A DNA stretch of 64,000 nucleotides from Planktosalinus sp963977065 (GTDB lineage: Bacteria > Bacteroidota > Bacteroidia > Flavobacteriales > Flavobacteriaceae), in contig CAXBNF010000002.1 of the NCBI GenBank assembly GCA_963977065.1, forward strand, positions 206,586-270,585, given 5' to 3'. Positions 22,137 to 31,519 of the stretch are shown one piece after another. A program made the position numbers and the translations under genes. The notes beneath the pieces are model-generated. The model was not told the DNA's origin and made no database searches. It worked only from the letters and a program-made list of their open reading frames with translations. Position 1 is the first letter of the stretch. Every line of letters starts with the position of its first letter.

Positions 22137-23390
22137 TTACATTCCCGTTCTTATCGCTTCCACAGGGTCGAGCCTGGAGGCTGAAATAGCAGGAATAATT
22201 CCTGAAATCAACCCGATACAGGCAGAAACTATCGTTCCAATGGCAAGGTTTTTCAGTGAGACAACAAACTGGAAATCTCCCGTTAACATAGATGCCAAAA
22301 TGGAGGCTATCCAAACAAAAAACAACCCAATCAATCCGCCCACTATAGCGAGAATTGTGGCTTCAAACAAAAACTGTAAGAGTATAAATTTATTTTTCGC
22401 CCCAAGCGACTTTTGAATTCCAATGAGATTTGTGCGCTCCTTAACAGACACAAACATAATATTGGCAATACCAAAACCACCTACTAATAATGAAAATCCA
22501 CTGATAAGCAGCCCCATAAAATTTAGTTGCCCGGTGAGATTATCAATCAAGTCTGAAAAACCCTTGAGTTCGTTAATAAAAAAACTGTCAATATCGTCCG
22601 GTTTTAATCCGCGGGCTGTTCTCAAACGCTGTGTGACTGTTGCTATAAATTCTGCCTGGTCAACACCTTTTTTTGGCTTAATTACAATTTGCGGAAAAGA
22701 GCCTCTGTTATTGTCTCCATAAATGCGTCTTGCCACATTCACCGGAAAAAAAATACTTCCATCCTTTGAATTCCCAAAAAGACCTGCTCCTTCTTTTTGT
22801 AAAACGCCAATGACAGCAAACTTTCTTCCATACATCCTCACGGTTTGTCCAATGGGGTCTGTATTTTCAAAGAGGCTGTTTGCAATTTCATCACCAATCA
22901 CCACTACGGGAGCCCCACTGTTTGATTCAGACTCATTATAAAAACGTCCTTTTGCTAATTGCAGGGACTCTATTTGATAATATTCATGAGTGATAGCACC
23001 TATTTGTACATTGGTTACTGTTTTATCTCCAAACCTGATGGTTTCCGAAGGGACATTCATACCATAGGTAACCGCTTCGGCATCCTCTAAATTTCGTGAC
23101 AAAAATTGATATTCTTCATATTTAACATCGGGAAACTGCTCGCGACGCCAACGAGGAACGGTAGTGGGTCCAAAAGAATACCGTGCTATTATCAAGGTAC
23201 TGTTATCCAAACCGCTTATACTCCCTTCGATTTCTTTCTTAAGAGAATCAACTGCTGCAAGAATTCCAATAATGGAAAAAATACCGATTGTCACTCCAAG
23301 CAACGACAAAAAGGTGCGTAGCTTATTGTTAACCAAAGCATTAATGGCAAACGTAAAACTCTCTTTTAGCAATCTAAGGTAGATAACCAT
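22137..23390 (-). CDS. ABC transporter permease, MacB/FtsX type
   Basis: Inner-membrane protein of 417 residues. It has one N-terminal transmembrane helix (FLSLLGVTIGIFSIIGILAA), a large periplasmic MacB-PCD domain (about 45-265), then three C-terminal helices in the FtsX domain with FVSVKERTNLIGIQKSLGAK and a terminal SRLDPVEAIRTG motif. These permeases couple ATP hydrolysis to export or periplasmic work such as lipoprotein or peptide efflux. No ATP-binding partner lies beside it, and the substrate cannot be told. It is divergent from purH. Confidence 0.88.
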   Translation of the reverse strand: MVIYLRLLKESFTFAINALVNNKLRTFLSLLGVTIGIFSIIGILAAVDSLKKEIEGSISGLDNSTLIIARYSFGPTTVPRWRREQFPDVKYEEYQFLSRNLEDAEAVTYGMNVPSETIRFGDKTVTNVQIGAITHEYYQIESLQLAKGRFYNESESNSGAPVVVIGDEIANSLFENTDPIGQTVRMYGRKFAVIGVLQKEGAGLFGNSKDGSIFFPVNVARRIYGDNNRGSFPQIVIKPKKGVDQAEFIATVTQRLRTARGLKPDDIDSFFINELKGFSDLIDNLTGQLNFMGLLISGFSLLVGGFGIANIMFVSVKERTNLIGIQKSLGAKNKFILLQFLFEATILAIVGGLIGLFFVWIASILASMLTGDFQFVVSLKNLAIGTIVSACIGLISGIIPAISASRLDPVEAIRTGM

Positions 23391-23506
23391 AAAATAAATA
23401 AGTATCTTATTTTTAAATGTTTCAGATAGGACGTAACTCTTGTAAAATTGTTACATTATTTTGTAAATATACAATCATTTACTCAAGATTTTTCTTTGTA
23501 AATAAC

Positions 23507-23514
23507 TACTTTTG
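23507..23514 (+). promoter_or_regulatory. Candidate -7 promoter element for purH
   Basis: TACTTTTG fits TAnnTTTG and would give a leader of about 17 bases before the purH ATG. A TTTG at 23495-23498 is too close to serve as its -33 element. Confidence 0.45.
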
Positions 23515-23536
23515 CACTATTAACTAAGACAATACA

Positions 23537-25069
23537 ATGAACGATTTTAAAAAAGCCTCCTCTGCACTTATTTCAGTATTCAGTAAAGATGGTTTGGCAC
23601 CCATTGTCCAAAAATTAAACAAACTGGGAGTTACTCTTTATTCGACCGGCGGCACAGAAAAATTCATTAAAGATCTAGGAATTTCGGTGACACCCATTGA
23701 GGACGTTACTTCTTATCCATCCATCCTGGGGGGAAGAGTAAAAACACTACACCCCAAAGTTTTTGGAGGAATTTTAAACAGACAAAACCACGACGGTGAT
23801 GTAGCCGAAATGGCTGAATATACTATCCCACAGATTGACATTGTGATTGTTGACTTATATCCTTTTGAAAAAACAGTCGCTTCGGGTGCTGCAGAACAGG
23901 ATATCATTGAAAAAATTGACATTGGCGGGATTTCTCTCATTCGCGCTGCGGCAAAAAACTTTGCAGATACGCTTTGTGTTTCCTCTGTGGATGATTATGC
24001 AGAATTTTTGGAATTGCTCGAGTCGAAAGAAGGAAAAACGTCACTCGCAGATAGAAAGCGTTTCGCCGCTAAGGCTTTCAACGTCTCTTCACATTATGAT
24101 ACGGCAATTTTCAATTATTTCAACTCTTCAGAAAGTTTGCCATCATTTAAAGTGAGCTATAACAAAGGGCACGAGCTTCGTTATGGTGAAAACCCGCATC
24201 AAAAAGGCTATTTCTATGGTGATTTTGAGGCGATGTTTGACAAGTTGCACGGTAAGGAACTTTCTTACAACAATCTGCTCGATGTAGATGCCGCCGTCAA
24301 TTTGATGGGCGAATTCCAAAATGAAAAACCCACTTTTGCCATTTTAAAACACAACAACGCTTGTGGAATTGCGCAAAGAGATACCATTTTAGAAGCATAC
24401 ATTGCAGCCTTGGCCGGAGATCCTGTTTCGGCTTTTGGCGGGATTTTGATCGGCAATACTGAAATTGACAAGGCTACTGCAAAAGAAATCAATAAATTGT
24501 TTTGTGAAGTCGTGATTGCCCCTTCTTTTTCGCTTGAAGCGGAAGACATTTTAAAAGAAAAAAAGAACAGAATTCTACTTGTTCAAAGGCAGGTTAAATT
24601 GCCAAAGAATCTCGTGAGAACCTCATTAAACGGAGTTTTGGTTCAAGAGAAAGACTCAATTACAGATAGCCTTTCAGATTTATCTTATGCTACAGACAAT
24701 AAACCCACAAACAACGAGTTAGAAGACTTACTCTTTGCTTCTAAAGTGTGTAAGCACACCAAGTCAAACACCATTGTTTTGGCAAAAAACAAACAATTGT
24801 TTGCATCTGGCACTGGTCAAACTTCCAGAGTGGATGCTTTGAGACAAGCCATTGATAAGGCAACCTCATTTGGATTTGAATTGAAAGGAGCCGTAATGGC
24901 GAGTGATGCTTTCTTTCCATTTCCTGATTGTGTTGAGATTGCAGACAATGCCGGAATTACTGCTGTCATTCAACCCGGTGGCTCGATTAAAGATCAACTT
25001 AGCATAGATTATTGCAATACAAACAAAATGTCAATGGTATTTACCGGAACACGCCATTTTAAACATTAA
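23537..25069 (+). CDS. purH: Bifunctional AICAR formyltransferase / IMP cyclohydrolase PurH
   Basis: Cytoplasmic enzyme of 510 residues catalysing the last two steps of IMP synthesis. The N-terminal cyclohydrolase (MGS-like) domain, about 1-195, contains LYSTGGTEKFIKDLGI and GGRVKTLHPKVFGGIL. The C-terminal transformylase domain contains ELRYGENPHQKGYFYG and LKHNNACGIAQ and ends VIQPGGSIKD and FTGTRHFKH. The length is normal. It precedes mreB by 69 bases in the same direction, so some read-through into the rod-shape operon is possible. Confidence 0.96.
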   Translation: MNDFKKASSALISVFSKDGLAPIVQKLNKLGVTLYSTGGTEKFIKDLGISVTPIEDVTSYPSILGGRVKTLHPKVFGGILNRQNHDGDVAEMAEYTIPQIDIVIVDLYPFEKTVASGAAEQDIIEKIDIGGISLIRAAAKNFADTLCVSSVDDYAEFLELLESKEGKTSLADRKRFAAKAFNVSSHYDTAIFNYFNSSESLPSFKVSYNKGHELRYGENPHQKGYFYGDFEAMFDKLHGKELSYNNLLDVDAAVNLMGEFQNEKPTFAILKHNNACGIAQRDTILEAYIAALAGDPVSAFGGILIGNTEIDKATAKEINKLFCEVVIAPSFSLEAEDILKEKKNRILLVQRQVKLPKNLVRTSLNGVLVQEKDSITDSLSDLSYATDNKPTNNELEDLLFASKVCKHTKSNTIVLAKNKQLFASGTGQTSRVDALRQAIDKATSFGFELKGAVMASDAFFPFPDCVEIADNAGITAVIQPGGSIKDQLSIDYCNTNKMSMVFTGTRHFKH

Positions 25070-25075
25070 TTTTTT

Positions 25076-25083
25076 TACATTTG
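25076..25083 (+). promoter_or_regulatory. Candidate -7 promoter element for the mre-rod operon
   Basis: TACATTTG fits TAnnTTTG just after the purH stop and would give a leader of about 49 bases before mreB. No clear -33 TTG is present, so transcription could also continue from purH. Confidence 0.4.
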
Positions 25084-25137
25084 TTTATTGCACTAACAAC
25101 AAACCCTAAATAATATAACTCTGACAACAAACACACT

Positions 25138-26166
25138 ATGGGATTTTTTGACTTCTTGACCGAGGAAATTGCCATTGACCTTGGAACCGCAAATACACTG
25201 ATTATTCATAACGACAAAGTTGTGGTTGACAGCCCGTCAATTGTTGCGCGTGACAGGATTAGTGGTAAAATAATCGCTGTGGGAAAAGAAGCTGCGATGA
25301 TGCAAGGTAAAACTCATGAGAACATCAAAACTATCAGGCCATTAAAAGACGGGGTTATAGCAGATTTTGATGCGAGTGAAAAAATGATCAATATGTTCAT
25401 CAAAGACATTCCAGCTTTGAAGAAAAAATGGTTTACGCCTTCTTTGCGCATGGTAATTTGTATTCCCAGCGGAATTACAGAGGTAGAAATGCGAGCTGTA
25501 AAAGAAAGTGCTGAACGTGTTAACGGGAAAGAAGTGTATTTGATTCACGAACCCATGGCCGCTGCCATTGGTATCGGGATTGATATTATGCAACCCAAAG
25601 GAAATATGGTGGTCGATATAGGAGGTGGAACAACAGAGATAGCTGTGATCGCTCTTGGCGGAATTGTTTGTGACAAATCAGTCAAGATTGCCGGTGATGT
25701 ATTTACAAACGATATTGTTTACTTTATGCGCACCCAACACAACTTGTATGTGGGTGAACGCACGGCCGAAAAAATAAAAATCCAGATTGGTGCTGCCACA
25801 GAAGACCTTGAAAACCCACCTGAAGAAATGTCTGTTCAAGGACGTGATTTGCTTACCGGAAAACCCAAACAAGTACAAACTTCCTATCGTGAAATCGCCA
25901 AAGCCCTTGACAAATCGATTCTTAGAATAGAAGATGCTGTGATGGAAACGCTTTCACAAACCCCACCAGAGCTTGCGGCAGACATCTACAACACAGGGAT
26001 TTATCTTGCAGGAGGGGGCTCCATGTTAAGAGGGCTTGATAAACGTTTATCTCAAAAAACCGATTTACCAGTTTACATCGCTGAAGATCCTTTGAGAGCG
26101 GTCGTTAGAGGAACTGGAATTTGCCTAAAAAATTTGAATCGTTACCGTAGTATTTTAATAAAATAG
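25138..26166 (+). CDS. mreB: Rod-shape-determining actin-like protein MreB
   Basis: Membrane-associated actin homologue of 342 residues that guides side-wall peptidoglycan synthesis. Actin-fold nucleotide motifs are clear: EIAIDLGTANTLI (phosphate 1), MVVDIGGGTTEIAVIALGGI (phosphate 2) and NTGIYLAGGGSMLRGLDKRL (adenosine). First gene of mreBCD-mrdA-rodA, marking a rod-shaped cell plan. Confidence 0.97.
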   Translation: MGFFDFLTEEIAIDLGTANTLIIHNDKVVVDSPSIVARDRISGKIIAVGKEAAMMQGKTHENIKTIRPLKDGVIADFDASEKMINMFIKDIPALKKKWFTPSLRMVICIPSGITEVEMRAVKESAERVNGKEVYLIHEPMAAAIGIGIDIMQPKGNMVVDIGGGTTEIAVIALGGIVCDKSVKIAGDVFTNDIVYFMRTQHNLYVGERTAEKIKIQIGAATEDLENPPEEMSVQGRDLLTGKPKQVQTSYREIAKALDKSILRIEDAVMETLSQTPPELAADIYNTGIYLAGGGSMLRGLDKRLSQKTDLPVYIAEDPLRAVVRGTGICLKNLNRYRSILIK

Positions 26167-26251
26167 TCAAGCTTACTTTTCGAAAATTGAACAGGTAAAA
26201 TCAAATCGGGCTTTCAGATTGGAGTAGTTTTTATTTTTAGGATTCTTTATT

Positions 26252-27073
26252 ATGCAACAGATTATTAATTTTTTCATTCACAATAAAAATTTTCTGTTGT
26301 TTTTGTTTTTGTTTGCTATCTCGCTGGGCCTAACCCTTCAATCTCACTCATACCATAAAAGCAAGTTTGTAAATTCTGCCAATTCTATAACGGGGTCTAT
26401 ATACTCCATAAAAAGTGACATTACCACCTATTTTGGTTTACGAAAAGAAAACGAGTTGCTTTTGGAGGAAAACAGTCGGCTTAAAAACCTATTGCAACAT
26501 ACAGAAAAAGAAACTATTGCTATTTCAGATACGGCAATTTTCGAATTGGGTTTTGTCTATCGACCGGCAGAGGTTATTAATAATAATTTTTCTAAAGCAA
26601 ATAACTTTCTCACATTGAAAGGAGGTAAAAATCAAGGTGTCAAACCTGAAATGGGTGTGATTACAAGCAATGGCATTGTGGGTATTACAGACCAGGTGGG
26701 CGCCAATTATTCAACCGTTTTATCTATTCTAAACTCAAACTCAAGCATTAGCGTACAATTAAAAAGAACCGGGCATTTTGGTTCATTGGTATGGAATGGT
26801 AAGGACCCTAACGTACTTCAACTCATTGATATATCAAGACAGGCTCCTGTCGCCATTGGAGATTCGATAACAACAGACGGCAGATCAACTATTTTTCCTA
26901 AAAATATCCCAGTGGGTATTGTAAAAGATTTCACTTATGATCAAAGTGAAAACTTCTACATCATCGACATCGCTTTATTTAACGATATGACGCGTACAGA
27001 AAATGTGTATATTATTGAAAATAAGAATGCAGAAGAGATAAAAGAACTTGAAAACCGTTCTATTAATGAATAA
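26252..27073 (+). CDS. mreC: Rod-shape-determining protein MreC
   Basis: Single-pass periplasmic scaffold of 273 residues. An N-terminal helix (about 13-30) is followed by a short coiled coil (LRKENELLLEENSRLKNLL) and a beta-rich MreC core with GGKNQGVKPEMGVIT and GIVGITDQVGANYSTVLSI. It links MreB to PBP2 and RodA. The stop overlaps the start of mreD by 8 bases. Confidence 0.94.
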   Translation: MQQIINFFIHNKNFLLFLFLFAISLGLTLQSHSYHKSKFVNSANSITGSIYSIKSDITTYFGLRKENELLLEENSRLKNLLQHTEKETIAISDTAIFELGFVYRPAEVINNNFSKANNFLTLKGGKNQGVKPEMGVITSNGIVGITDQVGANYSTVLSILNSNSSISVQLKRTGHFGSLVWNGKDPNVLQLIDISRQAPVAIGDSITTDGRSTIFPKNIPVGIVKDFTYDQSENFYIIDIALFNDMTRTENVYIIENKNAEEIKELENRSINE

Positions 27074-27572
27074 CCCTTTGGCTTTACATATCACCCGTTT
27101 TGTAGTTTTGATTTTAGCTCAGGTATTTATTTTTGACAATATTCATTTGTTTGGTTTTATTTCGCCGTTTGTTTATATACTGTTTCTTCTATTGTACCCG
27201 GTGAAAGTCAACCAGCAATTGTTTTTATTTTTAGGGTTTCTATTGGGGTTAACCATGGATTTTTTTAGTGATACCGGAGGTATTCATGCCGCATCCTGCT
27301 TAATGCTAGCCTATGCTCGCCCTGCAGTTCTTAAATATTCATTTGGAGTAAGTTATGAATACAACACAATAAAAATTAACCACACCACTATGAGCGGAAG
27401 ACTCACTTACATCTCTTCTCTGGTGGTGCTACATCACTTGATTTTTTATACGCTGGAAATTTTTAATATCAAGCACACACTTTTCATCTTAAAATCTGCG
27501 TTATTTTCAAGTATTTTTACTATACTGTTGTCACTGATATTGATGATTATTTTCAGTACTAAAAAATCATGA
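27066..27572 (+). CDS. mreD: Rod-shape-determining membrane protein MreD
   Basis: Inner-membrane protein of 168 residues with about five helices, very hydrophobic, at the normal place after mreC. The ATG at 27066 is preferred over a TTG six codons upstream. It contains LGLTMDFFSDTGGIHAASCL, typical of MreD in Bacteroidota. It overlaps both neighbours (8 bases with mreC, and an ATGA overlap with mrdA), which implies translational coupling. Confidence 0.9.
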   Translation: MNNPLALHITRFVVLILAQVFIFDNIHLFGFISPFVYILFLLLYPVKVNQQLFLFLGFLLGLTMDFFSDTGGIHAASCLMLAYARPAVLKYSFGVSYEYNTIKINHTTMSGRLTYISSLVVLHHLIFYTLEIFNIKHTLFILKSALFSSIFTILLSLILMIIFSTKKS

Positions 27573-29437
27573 GAACCCTTCTTATTTATGCATTAGTTAT
27601 ACTCACCGGAATTGTTTTTACGGCGAGGTTGCTTTATTTACAGGTTTTTGATAATTCGTTGAAATTAAGGTCTGAACTAAATGCCGTAAATAAAGTGTAT
27701 GACATCCCCCAACGCGGATTCATTTTTGACCGAAATGGAGAATTAATGGTCTCCAATCAACCCTCCTATGATGTTATGGTGATTCCCAACACTATTAAAA
27801 ATCTTGATACCACCGCTTTTAGCAATTTATTAAATATAACCAAAGAGCAGTTAGAAACCTCTTTACAACGTGCAAGGGTTTATTCTCCCAGACTTCCTTC
27901 AGTTATTTTACCCCAACTCACAAAAGAAGAGTATGCACACATTCAAGAAAGTATGTACCGTTTTCCGGGTTTTTACATTCAGAAAAGAGCTCTCAGGGAT
28001 TATCAGGTAGATCATTCAGCAAATATTTTGGGGTTTATAGCTGAAGTCAATCAAAGAGACATTGAGCAAAATCCTTATTATCAAATGGGAGACCTTATTG
28101 GTAAAACAGGAGTTGAAGCGCAATATGAAACGCTGTTAAGAGGTCAAAAAGGAGTGATGTACATTCAAAAAGATCGATTTAATAGAGATATTGGACCATA
28201 TAAAGAAGGGATTTATGATACACTTCCTGTGCAAGGAAAAGATATTAAGCTCACCATCGATGCTGCACTCCAAGCCTATGGAACTGAGTTAATGAAAAAT
28301 AAACGCGGGGGCATTGTTGCCATAGAACCCAAAACAGGCGAAATCCTGGCATTGATTACTGCTCCCGGCTATGATCCTGCGTTACTCATTGGAAGAGAAC
28401 GGTCAAAAAATTACACGAAGCTTTATTACGATAGCATCGCCAAACCACTGTATGACAGAGGTTTATTGGCAGAATACCCACCGGGTTCGACTTTTAAAAT
28501 GATAACAGGATTAATTGCACTTCAGGAAGGAGTTGTCTCTGAAGATGAAACTATATTTTGCAGTGGAGGTTTTCGTTATGGACGCGGGGCCTTCCAAAGT
28601 TGTCATGCACATGCAAGTCCAGTAAATATACGCAACGCTGTTTACCACTCTTGTAATGCTTATTTTAGTTCTGTTTATTTAAAAACGATTAATAAGTACC
28701 AAACCCCACAAGAAGGTATGGATGTATGGGAAAACCACTTGAGGAGTTTTGGACTTGGGGGTTTTTTAGGAAACGATTTGCCCACCGGTCGTCCCGGAAG
28801 GGTTCCAAATTCAAAGTATTACAACCGAATTTATAACTTTCCCACAAATCGTTGGTATGGTACTGCAACCATTTCAAATGCTATAGGTCAAGGAGAAATT
28901 GATGCCACGCCCATTCAACTGGCAAATATGACCGCTGCAATAGCTAACAGGGGTTACTTTATTACTCCACATATTTTAAAGGATATTGAGGGCGATGCCA
29001 CAAAAGATTCAATTTACACAAAAAAGAATTTTACAACAATTGATGCAAACTATTTTGAACCCATTATTGAAAGTATGTTTGATACCTACAACAAAGGTAC
29101 TGCTCAAGCTTTACAAATACCAGGTATTGAAATTTGTGGAAAAACGGGTACTGCAGAAAATTTTACACGCATTGATGGTAAAAAGGTTCAGCTTACAGAC
29201 CATTCTATTTTTGTCGCTTTTGCCCCCAAAGACAACCCTCAAATTGCCATTGCTGTTTTTGTTGAAAATGGATATTGGGGAAGTCGCTATGCAGGAAGAA
29301 TAGCAAGTCTAATGATCGAAAAATACCTGCGAGAAGAAATTACCAGAAAAGATATGGAAAACTGGATTTTATCAAACAGTCTTGAAGATGAATATGCAAA
29401 ACCACTAAGTGGTGAACCCTTTAGAATTAATCAATAA
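27569..29437 (+). CDS. mrdA: Penicillin-binding protein 2 (elongasome transpeptidase)
   Basis: Membrane-anchored D,D-transpeptidase of 622 residues that cross-links peptidoglycan during cell elongation. An N-terminal helix (about 3-22) is followed by the PBP dimerisation region and the transpeptidase domain with the active-site motifs STFK (Ser307, Lys310, in PPGSTFKMI), SCN (in YHSCNAYF) and KTG (in CGKTGTAEN). It starts within the mreD stop and its stop overlaps the rodA start by one base. The natural partner is RodA. Confidence 0.95.
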   Translation: MRTLLIYALVILTGIVFTARLLYLQVFDNSLKLRSELNAVNKVYDIPQRGFIFDRNGELMVSNQPSYDVMVIPNTIKNLDTTAFSNLLNITKEQLETSLQRARVYSPRLPSVILPQLTKEEYAHIQESMYRFPGFYIQKRALRDYQVDHSANILGFIAEVNQRDIEQNPYYQMGDLIGKTGVEAQYETLLRGQKGVMYIQKDRFNRDIGPYKEGIYDTLPVQGKDIKLTIDAALQAYGTELMKNKRGGIVAIEPKTGEILALITAPGYDPALLIGRERSKNYTKLYYDSIAKPLYDRGLLAEYPPGSTFKMITGLIALQEGVVSEDETIFCSGGFRYGRGAFQSCHAHASPVNIRNAVYHSCNAYFSSVYLKTINKYQTPQEGMDVWENHLRSFGLGGFLGNDLPTGRPGRVPNSKYYNRIYNFPTNRWYGTATISNAIGQGEIDATPIQLANMTAAIANRGYFITPHILKDIEGDATKDSIYTKKNFTTIDANYFEPIIESMFDTYNKGTAQALQIPGIEICGKTGTAENFTRIDGKKVQLTDHSIFVAFAPKDNPQIAIAVFVENGYWGSRYAGRIASLMIEKYLREEITRKDMENWILSNSLEDEYAKPLSGEPFRINQ

Positions 29438-30693
29438 TGCAAAGCAGTGTGCGTAAAGGTAAATTTGACTGGACAACTATATTTTTATTTATAGCAATTG
29501 TAATTATTGGGTGGATCAATATTTACTCTGCTTCGCTAACAGATTCTGCTGATGTGTTTTTTAATTTTGATTTCCCACATAGTAAGCAATTGGTATTTAT
29601 TGGCTTAAGTGTTGTTCTAATCTTCTTTATTTTGGGGGTTGACTCCAAATTTTACGAACGTTTTTCAAGCCTGATTTATCTTCTTGCTATTGCTTCACTA
29701 GTGGGTTTGTTTGTTTTTGGAAGTACCATAGCAGGCCAAACAGCCTGGTATGTATTTGGTAGTGTAAGTATTCAACCTTCTGAATTTGTAAAAGCAGCTA
29801 CGGCTTTAGCTATGGCAAAGTACCTCAGTGATATTCAGACGAATATTAAAGATTTTAAAGACCAACTAAAAGCTTTTGTCATTATTGGAATTCCCATAGT
29901 GCTTATTTTACTTCAACCAGACCCCGGTAGTGCCTTGGTCTATTTTGCATTTATTTTTCCGATGTATCGGGAAGGTTTGCATTTTATATATTTATTATTG
30001 GGCTTTTTTGCTGCGTTTTTGTTTGTAATTACCCTTGCTTTTGATCCCCCTTTAGTAATTTTTGGTGTTTTGTTAATCGCCTTAATTCTCTTCCTTAAAA
30101 ACAAAAAGAAAAAACCCAATCTGCTTAAATATTTTGTGATTTGTGCAGCTTGCATTGGATTTTCCCTTTCAGTTGATTATGTTTTTGAAAATGTTTTTAA
30201 GCAACATCATCGTGACCGGTTTAATATTGTTTTAGGGAAAGAAGTTGATATAAAAGGAGTGGGGTACAATACCAACCAAAGTGAAATCGCTATTGGGAGT
30301 GGCGGTTGGACCGGAAAAGGCTGGACAGAAGGCACTCAAACCAAAGGTAATTTTGTGCCTGAGCAACATACTGATTATATCTTTAGTACCGTGGGTGAAG
30401 AATGGGGTTTTGTGGGAAGCTTTCTGGTGGTGTTACTCTTTGTCTTGCTTATTTTGAGAATATTACATCTTGCCGAAAAACAAAAATCAACATTCAACCG
30501 GGTGTATGGCTATAGTGTGGCATCGATTCTCTTTGTACACTTTTTTGTCAATATCAGTATGGTGATTGGCTTGTTTCCCACCGTGGGTATCCCCTTGCCT
30601 TTTTTGAGCTATGGAGGCTCGGGTCTTTGGGCATTCACTGTTTTAATTTTTATCTTTTTAAGGTTGGATAGTCAAAAGCATATTCACGGGTAA
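29437..30693 (+). CDS. rodA: Peptidoglycan glycosyltransferase RodA (SEDS family)
   Basis: Multi-pass membrane polymerase of 418 residues. SEDS features include SIQPSEFVKAATALAMAKYL, LLQPDPGSALV and, near the end, GLFPTVGIPLPFLSYGGSGL. It works with PBP2 in the elongasome. The start codon overlaps the mrdA stop (TAATG). Last gene of the operon; the next gene is convergent after a gap of only 2 bases. Confidence 0.95.
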   Translation: MQSSVRKGKFDWTTIFLFIAIVIIGWINIYSASLTDSADVFFNFDFPHSKQLVFIGLSVVLIFFILGVDSKFYERFSSLIYLLAIASLVGLFVFGSTIAGQTAWYVFGSVSIQPSEFVKAATALAMAKYLSDIQTNIKDFKDQLKAFVIIGIPIVLILLQPDPGSALVYFAFIFPMYREGLHFIYLLLGFFAAFLFVITLAFDPPLVIFGVLLIALILFLKNKKKKPNLLKYFVICAACIGFSLSVDYVFENVFKQHHRDRFNIVLGKEVDIKGVGYNTNQSEIAIGSGGWTGKGWTEGTQTKGNFVPEQHTDYIFSTVGEEWGFVGSFLVVLLFVLLILRILHLAEKQKSTFNRVYGYSVASILFVHFFVNISMVIGLFPTVGIPLPFLSYGGSGLWAFTVLIFIFLRLDSQKHIHG

Positions 30694-30695
30694 AC

Positions 30696-31514
30696 TTACT
30701 TCAGTTTCCAAAAATTGTAATCTACAGGACCTTTTAATCGTGCTTCGGTTTCTTGATTGAGGTTTTTAAAAAGAGATAGTCCGGTAAGAGTTTCAATTTG
30801 TGAAATGGGTGTTACAAAGGTGGAAAGTGACTCATTTGATGGTTGATTTGGAATTAAAAAACCGATGGCTTTTGGTATTGTATCATCATAACCCACAACC
30901 ACTTTAAAAAAATACTCAGGAATGGAGACTTTGTCTTTTCCAATGGTATTTAGACCGTCTTTTAAAACTCCTCCGGTAATTATGAATAATTCTCCGGTTT
31001 TTGGAACCCATTGTCTTATTTGAATTTCGAGTCGGTTCCAAACACCTGCATTAAATTTTGAATCTTGGGGGCTGGCATTACTTGTTAAAAACGTTTCGGC
31101 ATACGCCTCATAAGAAAACCGCCGGTCTCCTGCCGGACACAAGTGACCACGATCATAACCGCTGCCTCTGTAATTGCGCCAGTCTGCAGAACCCCCATTT
31201 ACCTTTTTGTCTATTTCAAAATAAGGCCTGTCAAAAGAGTTGTCACTCATGTGACCGGGATGTAAAGTATAAGCAACCCATTCAGCTTGTTTGTGTTTTT
31301 TGCTGTATGACAATGAATAAAATTGATGATGTACTAGTTCACCGGTAGTTGAATGGGGTAAAAAAGAATCGTCAAAGTTGCTATCCTTAGTATCCGTTTT
31401 CTGATAAACCTCCTCTGTTTGTGTGGTTTTATCAAAATCATACTGATTCTCAAAGTAATAAAGCCCGGAAACGATTAAAACGATGAGTAATGGGTAAATT
31501 ATTTTTCGACTCAT
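30696..31514 (-). CDS. DNA/RNA non-specific endonuclease, membrane-anchored or secreted
   Basis: Nuclease of the His-Me finger family, 272 residues. An N-terminal hydrophobic segment (about 6-20) exports or anchors it. The active-site signature is DRGHLCPAGDRR with His124. The metal-binding Asn155 and Glu163 lie in SKFNAGVWNRLE; the spacing (31 and 8 residues) agrees with Serratia-type nucleases. It probably degrades extracellular or periplasmic nucleic acid. It lies 5 bases downstream of the OppC-type permease gene, so they are likely co-transcribed; a functional link is not evident. Confidence 0.9.
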   Translation of the reverse strand: MSRKIIYPLLIVLIVSGLYYFENQYDFDKTTQTEEVYQKTDTKDSNFDDSFLPHSTTGELVHHQFYSLSYSKKHKQAEWVAYTLHPGHMSDNSFDRPYFEIDKKVNGGSADWRNYRGSGYDRGHLCPAGDRRFSYEAYAETFLTSNASPQDSKFNAGVWNRLEIQIRQWVPKTGELFIITGGVLKDGLNTIGKDKVSIPEYFFKVVVGYDDTIPKAIGFLIPNQPSNESLSTFVTPISQIETLTGLSLFKNLNQETEARLKGPVDYNFWKLK

Positions 31515-31519
31515 TGCAT

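Noticed and set aside
30696..31514. Nuclease as part of a toxin or defence system
   Set aside because: No immunity, delivery or defence partner genes are adjacent; an exported scavenging nuclease is simpler.
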